From NCBI RefSeq assembly GCF_001311845.1, contig NZ_BBCC01000002.1, positions 1 to 64,000 on the forward strand: a stretch of 64,000 nt of DNA, given 5' to 3'. Below are positions 46,077 through 56,622 of the stretch, piece by piece. The notes beneath the pieces were generated by a model. The model was not told the DNA's origin and did no database searches. It was given only the letters and a program-made list of their open reading frames with translations. The stretch comes from Desulfosarcina cetonica JCM 12296. GTDB taxonomy: Bacteria > Desulfobacterota > Desulfobacteria > Desulfobacterales > Desulfosarcinaceae. The position numbers were made by a program, and so were the translations under genes. The stretch's first letter is position 1, and each line of letters starts with the position of its first letter.

Positions 46077-47368
46077 ATGGAATCGATCATTATGCTCGCC
46101 ATCCTGTTCGGGTTACTCCTGCTGCGGATTCCGATCTACATCTGTCTTTACTTTACCGGCGTTTTGGGACTGTTGATCTTCACTGACATGGAGTTCATCT
46201 TCGTGGCCCAAACCGTGCTGCAAAAAATCGACAACTTCTCACTGATCTGCATTCCATTCTTCATCTTCATGGGATCGGTCATGGTTCGCGGACAGTCGGC
46301 AACCCGTCTGGTCGAGTTCGCCTGGAAGTTCGTTTCCTGGCTGCCCGGTGGGCTGGGCATCACCTCGGTCATCTCCTCGGGTGTTTTCGGCGCCATCAGC
46401 GGTTCGGCCATCTCCACCGTGGTCACCATCGGCGGCGTCATCTTCCCCCACATGGACAAGTACAAGTATCCCAAAGCCTTTTCCGTGGGCTTGGTCACCG
46501 CCGCTTCCATCCTGGGCATCATCATTCCGCCCAGCATCATCATGATCATCTGCGCGCTCACCGCCGGGGAGTCCGTGGTCCGTCTCTTTGCCGCCGGTTA
46601 CCTGCCCGGGGGCCTGATCATGCTGATGCTTTCCCTTTACGCCTGGTGGGAATCCCACCGCAAGGGCCTGGGCCGGGAAGCGCTTGAACGCTTCGACTTC
46701 AAGGGCCTTCTCATTGCCGGCAAAAACGCCTTTTTCGCCGTCCTGATCATCGCCGTGCTCTTCGGCGGCATCTATTCGGGCGCCTTCACCGTCACCGAGG
46801 CGTCGGTGGTTGCCTGCGTGCTGGTCCTGATTGTGGAGATGGCCATCTACCGGGCGGTCAACCTTGTCGATCTCAAGGAACTGTTGATCTCCACGGGCGT
46901 GGTCAGCGGTGCCTGGTGATCACCGTATCCGGCGCCGGCGTCATCTCCGAATATATCATCCTGCAGCAAATCCCCCAGAAACTGCTTGAACTGGCCATGA
47001 TTCACATCCCCAACCCATCGTTGTTCCTGGTCTTCACCTGCATCGTGCTCCTGATCGTGGGCACGTTCATGGACCAGATTGGCGCAATCATGATCCTGGT
47101 GCCGATCATGATGCCGATCGCCCGGCACATGGGCATCGACCCGATTCACTACTGCCTGCTTTTCAGTGTCGGGCTCGGTATCGGCTATATCACCCCGCCC
47201 CTGGGCCTGCTGCTTTACACGGCCCAGGCGGTCACCCGGGTCAGTTTCGTCCAGATCACCCGGGCGATCACCCCGGCACTACTCATTTACATCGTGGCCC
47301 TTTTCGTATTGGCCTTTGTCCCCTGGCTGACCACGTTCCTCCCCGATCTGATTTTGGGACCCCGGTAG
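46077..47368 (+). CDS. dctM: TRAP transporter large permease DctM (frame broken near 46912)
   Basis: About 430 residues and some twelve membrane spans when restored. GVFGAISGSAISTVVTIGGV and the loop with IIPPSIIMIICALTAGESV are characteristic of DctM, as is GTFMDQIGAIMILVPIMMP in the second half. The frame stops at TGGTGATC near 46912; one more G (TGGGTGATC) joins the halves as GAWVITVSGAGVIS. It uses a sodium or proton gradient to move the substrate delivered by DctP. Confidence 0.85.
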
Positions 47369-47414
47369 CCGGTATCGATAGCAGACCATTTCATTCAGCA
47401 AAGAGGATCGATTC

Positions 47415-48749
47415 ATGTTGGAAGCTATTTTAGTTGGCGAGACTAAAACGCGGGGCGCGGCCCGGTTCTTCGCCATGAGTTTTATCGGAATATTTTCATT
47501 TTTCGTTACGTTTGAGCTCAGTGGAAAAGACACATTCCTGGTCAACCATGTCGTTGGATGGGTTCGCGTCGGTCTTGCGCCCGTAATGAAATATATCATC
47601 TTCATCAATGCCATCATCAGCATTCTGGATTTATACATCAGAAGAGCACGCTTCTTTAGAAATGGCGCGAACATCTTCATGTCCACGGCAAAAATGGTCG
47701 GATTCGTTCTATTGACGATGGTTGTTTTCAACGTTGGTCCCGGCTTTTTGTTGGCCGATGGCGTTGGCCCCACGGTATTATTCAAAATTTTGATTCCCAT
47801 TACGATTACCGTTGTCATCGCGGCGCTATTTCTGCCGTTTTTGCTGGACTACGGCTTGATCGATTTCTTCGGTGTGCTGGCCCGTCCGATCATGCGGCCT
47901 GTTTTCAAAGCCCCCGGGATTTCCGCCGTCATCGCCGTATCGGCCTTTTTGGGCAACTTCTCCATCGGCCACATCGCCGTCGACATGCTGCAAAGAAACG
48001 GCCGGTTGACACTCCGCGAATCGGTATTGATCGGCACTGGGTTTTGCACGGTTTCGGTGGGATTTCTAATGCTGTTGTCTTCTTCATTCGGACTGGGGGA
48101 GCACTGGAATTTCTACTTCTGGACGGCTTTTCTGATCACGATCTTGGTCACCATCGTCCAGGCCAGAATCTGGCCCACATCGGCAAAACCCGATGAATGC
48201 ATGGAAGGCTGTACACCGAACCTGGAAAAGGAATTCAAGGCCGATCTGTTTAAAAACGCCTATCATGAAGGCGTGACGGTGGCCCAGAACCAGAAGTCCT
48301 TGATCTCTCGTGAAACAATCATTTTAAAAGAGACACTGCTGATTGTCGCGGCGTTTGCCACAGGGGTTAACTTCTTTGCTGTCGCCGGTATTCTGATCAA
48401 TCAATACACACCGTTGATTCAATACTTCGCCTACATGTTCCACCCCCTTTTAATGCTGATCCAGATTCCCGCAGCAGATATCCTGGTCGCCTCCCAAGCC
48501 TGCGCGATTTCCTTTCTGGACGTCACCTTGCCGATGATCGTGGCCGCACAAGGGGGAGAAATGGCGATGGCCACGAGATATGTGATGGCGGTGGTGCCGG
48601 TATCGGCAATCATTTTCCTGAGCGGATTTATCCCCTGCATCATGTCAACCAGCATTCGCGTCTCCCTGCTTGAAATGATTGTCATCTGGTTCGAAAGAAT
48701 CATCCTCACCATCCTCATCGCAGGAATATTTGCACTGCTCTACTTTTAA
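47415..48749 (+). CDS. YjiH/nucleoside-recognition (Gate) domain membrane protein
   Basis: 444 residues with about nine membrane spans. FLGNFSIGHIAVDMLQRNGR and the block LIQIPAADILVASQACAISF resemble YjiH-type proteins with the nucleoside-recognition (Gate) domain, whose substrates are uncertain. It begins 46 bp after dctM, so it may be part of the same transcript and serve uptake or export of a related compound. A terminator follows its stop. Confidence 0.7.
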   Translation: MLEAILVGETKTRGAARFFAMSFIGIFSFFVTFELSGKDTFLVNHVVGWVRVGLAPVMKYIIFINAIISILDLYIRRARFFRNGANIFMSTAKMVGFVLLTMVVFNVGPGFLLADGVGPTVLFKILIPITITVVIAALFLPFLLDYGLIDFFGVLARPIMRPVFKAPGISAVIAVSAFLGNFSIGHIAVDMLQRNGRLTLRESVLIGTGFCTVSVGFLMLLSSSFGLGEHWNFYFWTAFLITILVTIVQARIWPTSAKPDECMEGCTPNLEKEFKADLFKNAYHEGVTVAQNQKSLISRETIILKETLLIVAAFATGVNFFAVAGILINQYTPLIQYFAYMFHPLLMLIQIPAADILVASQACAISFLDVTLPMIVAAQGGEMAMATRYVMAVVPVSAIIFLSGFIPCIMSTSIRVSLLEMIVIWFERIILTILIAGIFALLYF

Positions 48750-48772
48750 GACCAAGGCACAAGAAAAAGAAT

Positions 48773-48805
48773 CCGGGGGCACCGCGTGGGTGCCCCCGGA
48801 ATGAT
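48773..48805. terminator. bidirectional terminator
   Basis: CCGGGGGCACC, a short loop and GGGTGCCCCCGG form a strong stem followed by AATGATTTT. It lies between the convergent YjiH-type gene and hemW. Confidence 0.7.
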
Positions 48806-48818
48806 TTTACCGGCGCCC

Positions 48819-50021
48819 TTATCCAAGCGCCTGAATAAAAAAACCGGCGACCTGCTCCAACCACCGCATCCCCTGGCCGGTCAGCCGAACACGACCCTGT
48901 TCGGTCCGGACCCATCCCCGCTCCCGCAAGAAGACCAGTGTGTTCCCGAAATGATCAAAGAAATCGAAACCGAACCGCTGCCGGAAACAAACCGTGTCGA
49001 TGCCATCGGTCTGGCGCAGGCCAAGATAGATCGCCTCGATGAGCTGCTGCTCACGGGTCAGGATTTCCGTCTCCGCCACCGGCAAATGACCGGCACGCAG
49101 ATCGGCCAGGTAGGCGGACAGGTCGCGATGGTTCCACCAGCGCCGGTTGTCCCGATAGCTGTGAGCGGCCGGTCCGAAGCCCAGGTAAGGCGCAAAATTC
49201 CAGTATTTCCGATTGTGGCGCGAACGCCGGTCGATCCGGTTGCCGGGTGAACGGCGGGCAAAATTGGAGATTTCGTACTGAGGGTAACCATGTGCGTTGA
49301 GCCAGTCGATGGTCAAGACAAACAGGTCGCCAACCTGGGCCTCATCCGGTGCGCTGACCAGGCCTTGATTCACCTTTTGCATGAGCGGTGTGTGCGCTTC
49401 CAAGGTGAGGGTGTAGCAGGAAAGGTGCTCGGCGCCTAAAGCGACAACCGCTTCCAACTCCGTCCGCCAGGCAGGCCAGGCCTGGCCCGGCAACCCGTAG
49501 ATCAGGTCCAGACCGATATTGTCGAAACCGGCCGCCCGCGCCCCGTGGAAGGTCGTCCGGGCCTGGACGGCGGTGTGGATGCGGCCCAAAAAGCGCAAGC
49601 TGGAATCGTTGATGGATTGCAGTCCGATGTTGAGACGATTGACGCCAACCCGGCGGTAGCCGTGCAGCGATTCTGAATCGACCGTGCCGGGGTTGACCTC
49701 CAGGGTAATTTCGGCGTCGGCGGCAATGATGAAACGCTCACGGAGAGTATCCAGCACCCGCTCGATCTGCCCGGGTGAGAGAAGCGATGGGGTGCCCCCG
49801 CCGAAATAGACCGTATCGGCGGAAGCCATCGCGCCGTGGCGATGCGCGATTTCGCTTAAAAGGGCATCTATATAAGCGGGAATCCGCCGCGGATCGGTAA
49901 CAGAGTAGAAATCGCAATAGGGACATTTGGCCTGGCAGAACGGCACATGGATGTAAATCCCGGCGGCCGCGGCTTCAATGCCAGGGATGGCGGGCGCCGG
50001 ATTTGGGCGTTCATTTGGCAT
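48819..50021 (-). CDS. hemW: radical SAM HemW (coproporphyrinogen III oxidase-like heme chaperone)
   Basis: 400 residues. GIYIHVPFCQAKCPYCDFYS holds the Cx3Cx2C iron-sulfur motif with the fourth cysteine-like region normal for HemW, then YFGGGTPSLL, EVNPGT and GLQSIND. It is a normal-length HemW, now viewed as a heme chaperone rather than an oxidase. ATG 50021 is preferred because the frame upstream overlaps korC. It is the last gene of the kor run, 32 bp after korC. Confidence 0.9.
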   Translation of the reverse strand: MPNERPNPAPAIPGIEAAAAGIYIHVPFCQAKCPYCDFYSVTDPRRIPAYIDALLSEIAHRHGAMASADTVYFGGGTPSLLSPGQIERVLDTLRERFIIAADAEITLEVNPGTVDSESLHGYRRVGVNRLNIGLQSINDSSLRFLGRIHTAVQARTTFHGARAAGFDNIGLDLIYGLPGQAWPAWRTELEAVVALGAEHLSCYTLTLEAHTPLMQKVNQGLVSAPDEAQVGDLFVLTIDWLNAHGYPQYEISNFARRSPGNRIDRRSRHNRKYWNFAPYLGFGPAAHSYRDNRRWWNHRDLSAYLADLRAGHLPVAETEILTREQQLIEAIYLGLRQTDGIDTVCFRQRFGFDFFDHFGNTLVFLRERGWVRTEQGRVRLTGQGMRWLEQVAGFFIQALG

Positions 50022-50053
50022 GGACCCTGGGTGTCGCCGACCCGCCCGCCGGG

Positions 50054-50599
50054 TCATTTGGATGCATTTTGCCCCAATTCCAGCCCCAGATCCAAGGCCT
50101 GGCGGTTCATCTCCAGAAACCCCCTGGGAATGCGGGTCTCCAAAACCTTCATGATCGCCTCGGGCCGTACCAGGTCGGTCAGCCCGACCACCGCCCCCAG
50201 CATGCAGATGTTGAACACGATCGGCTTGCCGATCTTCTCCATCACCGTCTGGTACATGGGCAGCTCCCGCTGGATCGCGTCCACCTTCACCTGCAGCGAT
50301 ACGAAACGCGGATCGGTGACCAACAGCCCGCCGGGCCGGATAATGGCGTAGAACGTGTTGTAGGCCTCCTGGGTCAGGCACACCAGCACGTTGGGCTGGA
50401 TCACCTTGGGAAAGTTGATCGGCGTGTCGGCGATGATCACATCCGAGCGTGTCGCTCCCCCTCTGGCTGCCGCGCCGTAAGCCTGGGTCTGCACCGCCTC
50501 CAGCCCCTCGTACAGCACTGCCGCCTCGGAGAGAATGATCGCCGCCGTGATCACGCCCTGACCGCCAGAGCCCGAAAATACCATCCTGCATCGTTCCAT
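50054..50599 (-). CDS. korC: 2-oxoacid:ferredoxin oxidoreductase gamma subunit
   Basis: 181 residues with the gamma domain: MVFSGSGGQGVITAAIILSE and QTQAYGAAARGGATRSDVII are diagnostic. It completes the KorDABC enzyme that decarboxylates 2-oxoglutarate (or another 2-oxoacid) to an acyl-CoA while reducing ferredoxin. It starts directly after korB. Confidence 0.9.
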   Translation of the reverse strand: MERCRMVFSGSGGQGVITAAIILSEAAVLYEGLEAVQTQAYGAAARGGATRSDVIIADTPINFPKVIQPNVLVCLTQEAYNTFYAIIRPGGLLVTDPRFVSLQVKVDAIQRELPMYQTVMEKIGKPIVFNICMLGAVVGLTDLVRPEAIMKVLETRIPRGFLEMNRQALDLGLELGQNASK

Positions 50600-51402
50600 C
50601 TACTCTCCTCCCATGGCCTTTTCGATGATCCGGTCGTATTCGCTGCAGTATTCGGGCTTGTCCACCTGCACGAAAATTCCCCGCTCGATCAACGCGGGAT
50701 TCTCCTGTTTGGCTTTGGAGCCGATGGGCGTGGTCATCTCCTTCATGCGCGCCATCATCTCCACGGCCCCGCCCTGTTTGTTCTTGCGGCCGAAGTAAGT
50801 CGGGCACTGGCTCATGATCTCCACCACGGAGAACCCCTCGTGCAGAATCGCCTCGCGGATCAGCTCGGCCATCTGCTGCACGTGGTAGGTCGTCGTGCGG
50901 GCCACGAAGGTCGCCCCGGCCGACTTGGCCAGTTCCACGATGTCGAACCCCTGGTCGATGTTCGTATAGGGCGCCGTGGTGGCCATCATCCCCGGACCGG
51001 TCAGGGGCGAGTACTGCCCGCCGGTCATGCCGTAGATGCGGTTGTTCATCACGATCGCCGTGATATCGATGTTGCGCCGGGCCGCGTGATGAAGTGGTTG
51101 CCCCCGATGGAGAGCGCGTCCCCGTCACCCATGGGCACGACCACGTTCAGCTCCGGTTTGCTCAGCTTGACGCCCGTGGCAAAGGCCAGCGCCCGACCAT
51201 GGATCGTGTGCAGGGTATGAAAATCCATATACCCCGAAATCCGCGACGAGCAGCCGATCCCCGAGACCATCACGATCTCGTTGCGACTGATGCCCAGCTG
51301 CTCCACCGCCCGGATCATCCCGTTGAGCACGATCCCGTGACCGCAGCCGGGGCACCACATGTGCGGAAAAAACCGCTGGCGGATATAGTCCTTGACGGCC
51401 AT
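50600..51402 (-). CDS. korB: 2-oxoacid:ferredoxin oxidoreductase beta subunit (frame broken near 51075)
   Basis: The thiamine-diphosphate-binding subunit. WCPGCGHGIVLNGMIRA and SGIGCSSRISGYMDFHTLH at the start, GDGDALSIGGNHFI as the ThDP loop, then NNRIYGMTGGQYSP. One missing C near 51075 (ATCACG for ATCCACG) separates GGNHFI from AARRNIDITAIVMNN. Restored length is 267, normal for KorB. Confidence 0.9.
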
Positions 51403-51403
51403 G

Positions 51404-52551
51404 CTACACCCCCTTGCCCTTGATCAGGCGCAGTATGCTCTTGATGTCCGTGGGGGTGATAAACGCCCCGTCGATACGATTGGCCAGAAACACCCGCTCC
51501 GGATGGCGCAGCGCGTGCTTGACCATCTGGCAGACCTGGCCCATGTTCATCTCCACCACCACCGTGTAGTGGGCCGTGTTGCAATACTGGCGCACCACGT
51601 CGGCCGGAAACGGCCACAGGGTCTGCAGCTCCAACAGGCCGATCTTGTGGCCCCGGGAACGCAGCCCCTCCACCACGTGCAGGGACGATCGTGCCGACGA
51701 ACCGTAGCTCACCAACACCGTTTCGGCGTCTTCCAGCTGGAAGGTCTTGTAGCGCGCCATTTCGTTGGCGTTGTTCTCGATTTTATCCACCAAATGGCGC
51801 AGCAGACCGTGCACGATCTGGGGATTGTCCGAGGGGAACCCCCACATATCGTGCACCAGCCCGGTAACGTTGTAGCGGTGCACCCCGCCGAAATCGCTCA
51901 TGGGCAGCCGGCCGTCCTCGCGGGCAGATAGGGATGGTAGTCCACCCCCTCGCGCACCGCCGTGCGCAGCCGCTCCACCAACGGGATTTCCCCCGCCTCG
52001 GGAATCTCCAGGCGCTCACGCATGTGGCCCACCACTTCGTCGAAAAGCAGCACCACCGGCGTGCGGTAGGTTTCGGCGATGTTGAAGGCCTCCACGGTCA
52101 TGGCAAACACGTCTTGGTGATTCGAGGCCGTCAGGGCCACGATGCTGTGATCCCCGTGAGTGCCCCAGCGGGCCTGCATCACGTCTCCCTGGCTCACATG
52201 GGTCGGCACCCCCGTGGAGGGACCGCCGCGCTGAACGTTGACGATCACGCAGGGAATCTCGGCCATCACCGCATACCCCAGGGCCTCCTGCTTCAAGGAG
52301 AACCCCGGACCCGAGGTGGCCGTGAGGACCTTCTTGCCGGTCAGGGACGCCCCGATGATGGCGCACATGCTGGCGATCTCGTCTTCCATCTGGATGAACT
52401 TGCCCCCCCGCTGGGGTAGCCGCGCCGACAAATGCTCGGCGATCTCCGTGGATGGCGTGATCGGATAGCCGGCGAAAAACTCCAGCCCCGCGTAAAGCGC
52501 CCCTTCCACGCAGGCCTCGTTGCCTTGGATGAATTTGATCTGTCTGCTCAT
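51404..52551 (-). CDS. korA: 2-oxoacid:ferredoxin oxidoreductase alpha subunit (frame broken near 51920)
   Basis: FIQGNEACVEGALYAGLEFF, GYPITPSTEIAEHLS and TATSGPGFSLKQEALGYA are the alpha-subunit signatures. The frame ends at 51898, but one missing G near 51920 gives HPYLPAEDGRLPMSDFGG and the C-terminal domain (VLVSYGSSARSSLHVVEGLR), 382 residues in all. Its ATG overlaps the korD stop (ATGA), so the two are translationally coupled. Confidence 0.9.
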
Positions 52552-52796
52552 TGGTCTTCGTCCTTCGCCTTGCGTCCCTCGTCCGTCGTCCCCGCTTCCA
52601 CCTCCACCTCGATGGCCAGGTCCGGACAGCGCAGCTCGCACAACCGGCAGGCAATGCAGTCTTCAAGGCGCACCGCCACCGCCTTCTCCTGGGCGTCCAG
52701 TTCCAGCACCTTTTTCGGACAGAAGGCCACGCAAATCCCGCAGCCCTTGCACCAATCGCGATTGATGCGGTGGGCTTTCATTTTTTTCTTTGGCAT
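52548..52796 (-). CDS. korD: 2-oxoacid:ferredoxin oxidoreductase delta subunit (2x4Fe-4S ferredoxin)
   Basis: 82 residues with two 4Fe-4S motifs: CKGCGICVAFCPKKVLELD and CIACRLCELRCPDLAIEV. It is the electron-carrying subunit and first gene of the operon korD-A-B-C. The acidic tail is short. The ATG follows a GAGA-rich site near 52805. Confidence 0.9.
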   Translation of the reverse strand: MPKKKMKAHRINRDWCKGCGICVAFCPKKVLELDAQEKAVAVRLEDCIACRLCELRCPDLAIEVEVEAGTTDEGRKAKDEDQ

Positions 52797-52862
52797 GTCG
52801 TGTCTCTAACGTTGGAGGCACGGATAAAAGGGGGTTCCCGTTTTTCCGCAGCCTCTAATTTT

Positions 52863-52986
52863 GACGGATTCGTAAAAAACCCGATATCGGCGTTACGCTT
52901 CATCCTTCGTCATTGCGGAGTACGCTAAGTACGCCTCATTCCTCAGGATTCGCAAGCCTTGATCTCGGGCTTTTTACGAATCCGTC
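52863..52986. repeat. 124-bp palindromic repeat, copy 1
   Basis: Ends are inverted repeats, GACGGATTCGTAAA at 52863-52876 and TTTACGAATCCGTC at the right. An inverted copy of equal length, about 85 percent identical by eye, is at 62517-62640. It lies between korD and the sigma-54 regulator. Non-coding; a MITE or REP-like element. Confidence 0.8.
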
Positions 52987-53161
52987 GGAAATGCGACTTT
53001 TTACGAGTGCATCAATTTTGATTCCGGCTACAGCCGGCGGCCGTCCCTATAAATAGAGCCCGTCATAGAAGCTGATCCGGCACTTGTCAATCAAAAGCCG
53101 GGTTGTCCATACACTTTTTCCCATGGACGTCGGCGGCGACCCTTTTACAGGGCCGCCCACC

Positions 53162-54526
53162 TCATAAGGCGATATTGTACTTTGAAATTCCATAACGCAA
53201 CCGCCCCCTGGACAGCCCCAGCATTTTTGCGGCCCGAAGCTGGTTTCCCTTGGTAATTTTAAGCGCTTTTTCAATTACTCCCTTGGTGATTTCATCCATG
53301 GAAATACCGTCATCGGACAAATTGATGGTAAAAACGGTTTCGGAGTTTGTATTATAATCATCAAGCATGAGCATTTCAGGGGTAATCGTCGTCTTATCCG
53401 CCAAAAGAACGACCCGTTCCATGATATTCTTGATTTCCCGGACGTTTCCGCGCCACTCGCGATTGATCAAAACATCCAGGGCCGCCTGGGAAATCCGATT
53501 TACCTTTTTATTGAATTTCGTGCTGAAGATCTCCATGAAATACTTCACGAGGGGGATAATGTCGCGCCTTCGCATTTTCATTGACGGGACGCGAATCGTG
53601 ATGACGTTCAGACGGAAAAACAGATCTTCGCGAAAATTTCCTTTCTTGACTTCCTCGGAGAGGTCCCGGTTGGTGGAGGCGACCACCCGGGCGTCGCTGA
53701 TTTCCTGGGTCGTGCCGCCGACTTTGAAGTAGGTTTTGTTTTCCAGCACGCGCATCAGCTTGACTTGGGCCTGCATGTTGATTTCACCGATTTCGTCAAG
53801 CAGCAGGGTGCCGCCATTGGCCAACTCGAAAAAGCCGAGCTTTTTTTGATCCGCGCCGGTAAACGCGCCTTTTTCATGGCCGAACAGCTCGGACTCGATG
53901 AGGTCTTTTGGAATGGCCGCGCAGTTGATTTTTAGAAACGGTCCGTCACGCCTAGGGCTGTTGTAGTGGATCGTGTGGGCGATCACCTCTTTGCCGGTGC
54001 CGGTTTCCCCTTGAATCAAAACAGGTGTATCGGGACTTTTGGAGACATTTTTGGCCATGTCGAGAACACGGCGGATTTCCTCACTTTCGGCGATGATATT
54101 GCTGCACGGCGGGTTGGTCGCCTGGTTGCGGAGTTTCAGATGGCTGACTTCCCGGGTAAGCTTGATGTGTTCATTGGCCCGCATCAGACTTAAAAGGATC
54201 TCATCATTTTTATAAGGCTTTTGAAGGTAATCGAAAGCGCCCATCTTGACGGCGTTAACAACCGTCTTGATCGTACCAAAGGCGCTGAAAAAGATAATGA
54301 CGATCTCAGGCGTTATCTCCAAAATCGTTTTCATTATCTCCAGCCCGCTCATATCGGGCAGTCGGTAATCCAAAAAAGCGATATCATAATGGTGCTTCTT
54401 GATTTTATTGAGGGCATCCTTGCCGCAATTGCTGATCGTGGCCTCATATCCATTTTTTTCGATAAGCCGTTTCAGGGAGCTTAGGATAAACTGATCGTCG
54501 TCGATGATTAACACGCTGTGTTTCAT
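53162..54526 (-). CDS. sigma-54-dependent response regulator (NtrC/AtoC type)
   Basis: 454 residues. The receiver domain (IIDDDQFILSSLKRLI, phosphorylated Asp in AFLDYRLPDM, Lys in YLQKPYKND) is followed by an AAA+ domain with GETGTGKEVIA, the GAFTGA loop (HEKGAFTGADQ, contact to sigma-54) and LLDEIGEI. The C-terminal Fis-type helix-turn-helix is GNQLRAAKMLGLSRGRLRYG. Its start overlaps the kinase gene by 4 bp, so it is the cognate partner. Target genes need a sigma-54 promoter; I found none by eye upstream of the flanking operons. Confidence 0.9.
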   Translation of the reverse strand: MKHSVLIIDDDQFILSSLKRLIEKNGYEATISNCGKDALNKIKKHHYDIAFLDYRLPDMSGLEIMKTILEITPEIVIIFFSAFGTIKTVVNAVKMGAFDYLQKPYKNDEILLSLMRANEHIKLTREVSHLKLRNQATNPPCSNIIAESEEIRRVLDMAKNVSKSPDTPVLIQGETGTGKEVIAHTIHYNSPRRDGPFLKINCAAIPKDLIESELFGHEKGAFTGADQKKLGFFELANGGTLLLDEIGEINMQAQVKLMRVLENKTYFKVGGTTQEISDARVVASTNRDLSEEVKKGNFREDLFFRLNVITIRVPSMKMRRRDIIPLVKYFMEIFSTKFNKKVNRISQAALDVLINREWRGNVREIKNIMERVVLLADKTTITPEMLMLDDYNTNSETVFTINLSDDGISMDEITKGVIEKALKITKGNQLRAAKMLGLSRGRLRYGISKYNIAL

Positions 54527-56545
54527 GTTGAATTCTGATTATTGGATTTTGTTTTGAAGGTGATGCATATTTGTGTGCCTTCATCCTCCGTGCTGTCAAC
54601 CACCAGGGATGCGTCATGATCCCTGAGGATCCGATAGGAAGAATAGAGCCCCAGCCCTGATCCGGTTTCTTTTGTCGTGAAAAAGGGATCAAAAATCTGC
54701 CCCATATTTTCAGGCGCTATTCCGCATCCGGTGTCTTTGATGCGGATTTTTACACACGCGTGGTCCTTGTCTTTGGTTTCCTTCATTTTTGTCACCCGGG
54801 TACTCACCGAAAGCATGCCGCCGTTCTTCATGCTCTCCATGCTGTTGATGAACATGTTCAGCAACACCTGATTGATCAGGTTGCCGTCGATGTATACGGG
54901 GGGCAGATGTTTGGCCAGACTGAGTCTAAGTTGAATGCCCGATCTTTTCAGCTTGTTTTTCAAAAGTTGCAGGGCGCTTTGGACGATCATATTGATGTCT
55001 TCTTCACCAAACACGGGATTCCCGGGATTCGCAATATGAAGCATCTTCTGTACGGTTTCCTCCACCATGGAGGCACCGCGCATGATCTCCTTGGCAATCA
55101 TGCGGTACTCTTTGCTGATACTTTTCTCTTCAAACAAAAACTGCGCGTTGGAACTGATCCCCGTAATCGGGTTTCTAATTTCATGGGTCAATTCCGCGGC
55201 AAATTTGCCCAATGCGGATAACCGCTCAAAACTCTGGAGCTTTTGCTCAAACTGCACCTTTTTGGTGATATCCCGCACGACAGCGACACCGTAGACGATA
55301 TCGCTCTCCCCCGCTTTCACGAAGGAATATTTGCTCTGAACGATTTTTTGTTTGCCGTTTCTCGTCAGGGTGATGATTCTCGGTAAAAATATTTTTTTGC
55401 TTCAAAAGGGGATCGAACATGGGACACCGGCTGGAATCGCACAGGCACTGGCCGTTGGGAAGACAGCTTTTATAGAGCTTCTTGCAGGATTCGCCGATCG
55501 CTCTTCCCTTATCCCAACCGGTAAACTGCTGGGCGGCATCGTTGATGTCCATCACCTTTCGGTCGGGCCCAACGATGATGATACCGTCGTCGGAATCCTC
55601 GAAGATGGAATGCAGGCTGCCCTCATTATTGGTCAGCCGATTGAAATAATAGGTGTTATCGATTGCCAGGGCGAGATGATACAAAATTAAAGCGAGTGTT
55701 TCTTTATCGCTTGTGGAAATGGTGGGCAATCTTGTGAAGAAGCTGATGTACCCGCTTGCGTATTTGGATTGAATCGGCAAGATCACCTGGTTCTTGGCCC
55801 GCAGGGACTTCAGTTTGGCTCTTGCCGCTTTATCCGGCACTTCATCGACGGCAAAAATCTTAATTTGATTTCGGCTTAAAAAGGCCTTGTCAGGCTGGAT
55901 GCCCTGAAGGGCCGAATCGTCATTTTCCTTTTTGTATACTTCCGTTTGCTCCTTGTTTCCGTATAAAATGAATTTGTGGTGGATCCCATTGAATTGTCCA
56001 AGGACGTTGATCAGGATTTCCTCCAAAAATTCCTTTAGATTCAGATGCCGCTTGTTGATGTAGACCGATCTCAACCTTGAGAGTAAATACGCCTGTTCAC
56101 TGATCTTTTGAATGATGTTCCTTGGTGATGACCGTAAATCCCGGCCCTCCAGATAGTACCTCGCGATTTCACGGTCATCAATGCTCTCGCACATCGGCAG
56201 CATGTTCAGCGGGGTGAAGACGACCTTAACGCTGGATACGTGCGTGTTGATGACGATATCGATCACCTTGTCCTTTGGGTCAAGTTCATTGAGCAGGCTG
56301 TGCAATTTGAAATACTGAAACGCCACGTCAATGTAATTGGCCCTAGTATAGGACATGATGATCTGGTTGAAATACTGTTCGATATCCCCAAATTTCCTGA
56401 TCTCAACGGTTTTATTGAATTTCCTGATTTCGCTGCACCAGTATTCGGCAATATAGGCATCATCCACAAAATAGGCTGCATGCTGTTTTACCATCATCGT
56501 ATGGACCTGGAACGAGGTACGCCGACGGTTACCCGCAAACGGCAT
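54523..56545 (-). CDS. sensor histidine kinase with unknown N-terminal sensor, PAS and HisKA/HATPase domains (frame broken near 55385)
   Basis: About 673 residues when restored. Residues 1-180 are an unrecognised, cytoplasmic-looking region without membrane spans. About 180-290 is GAF-like. About 300-380 is a PAS domain (IFEDSDDGIIIVGPDRKVMD, then CLPNGQCLC). One extra A in the AAAAAAA run near 55385 breaks the frame; it then continues through VVRDITKKVQFEQKL, the phosphoacceptor H in ELTHEIRNPITGI and the ATP-binding NMFINSME, DTGCGI and GSGLGLYSS. It pairs with the regulator downstream. It senses something inside the cell, from the lack of membrane spans. Confidence 0.85.
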
Positions 56546-56622
56546 TTAGTCATGCTAATAATATTTATATCATAATTTTTTAGAACTACCTGAACGATAA
56601 TTATCACCTCATCCCGCTTTGA

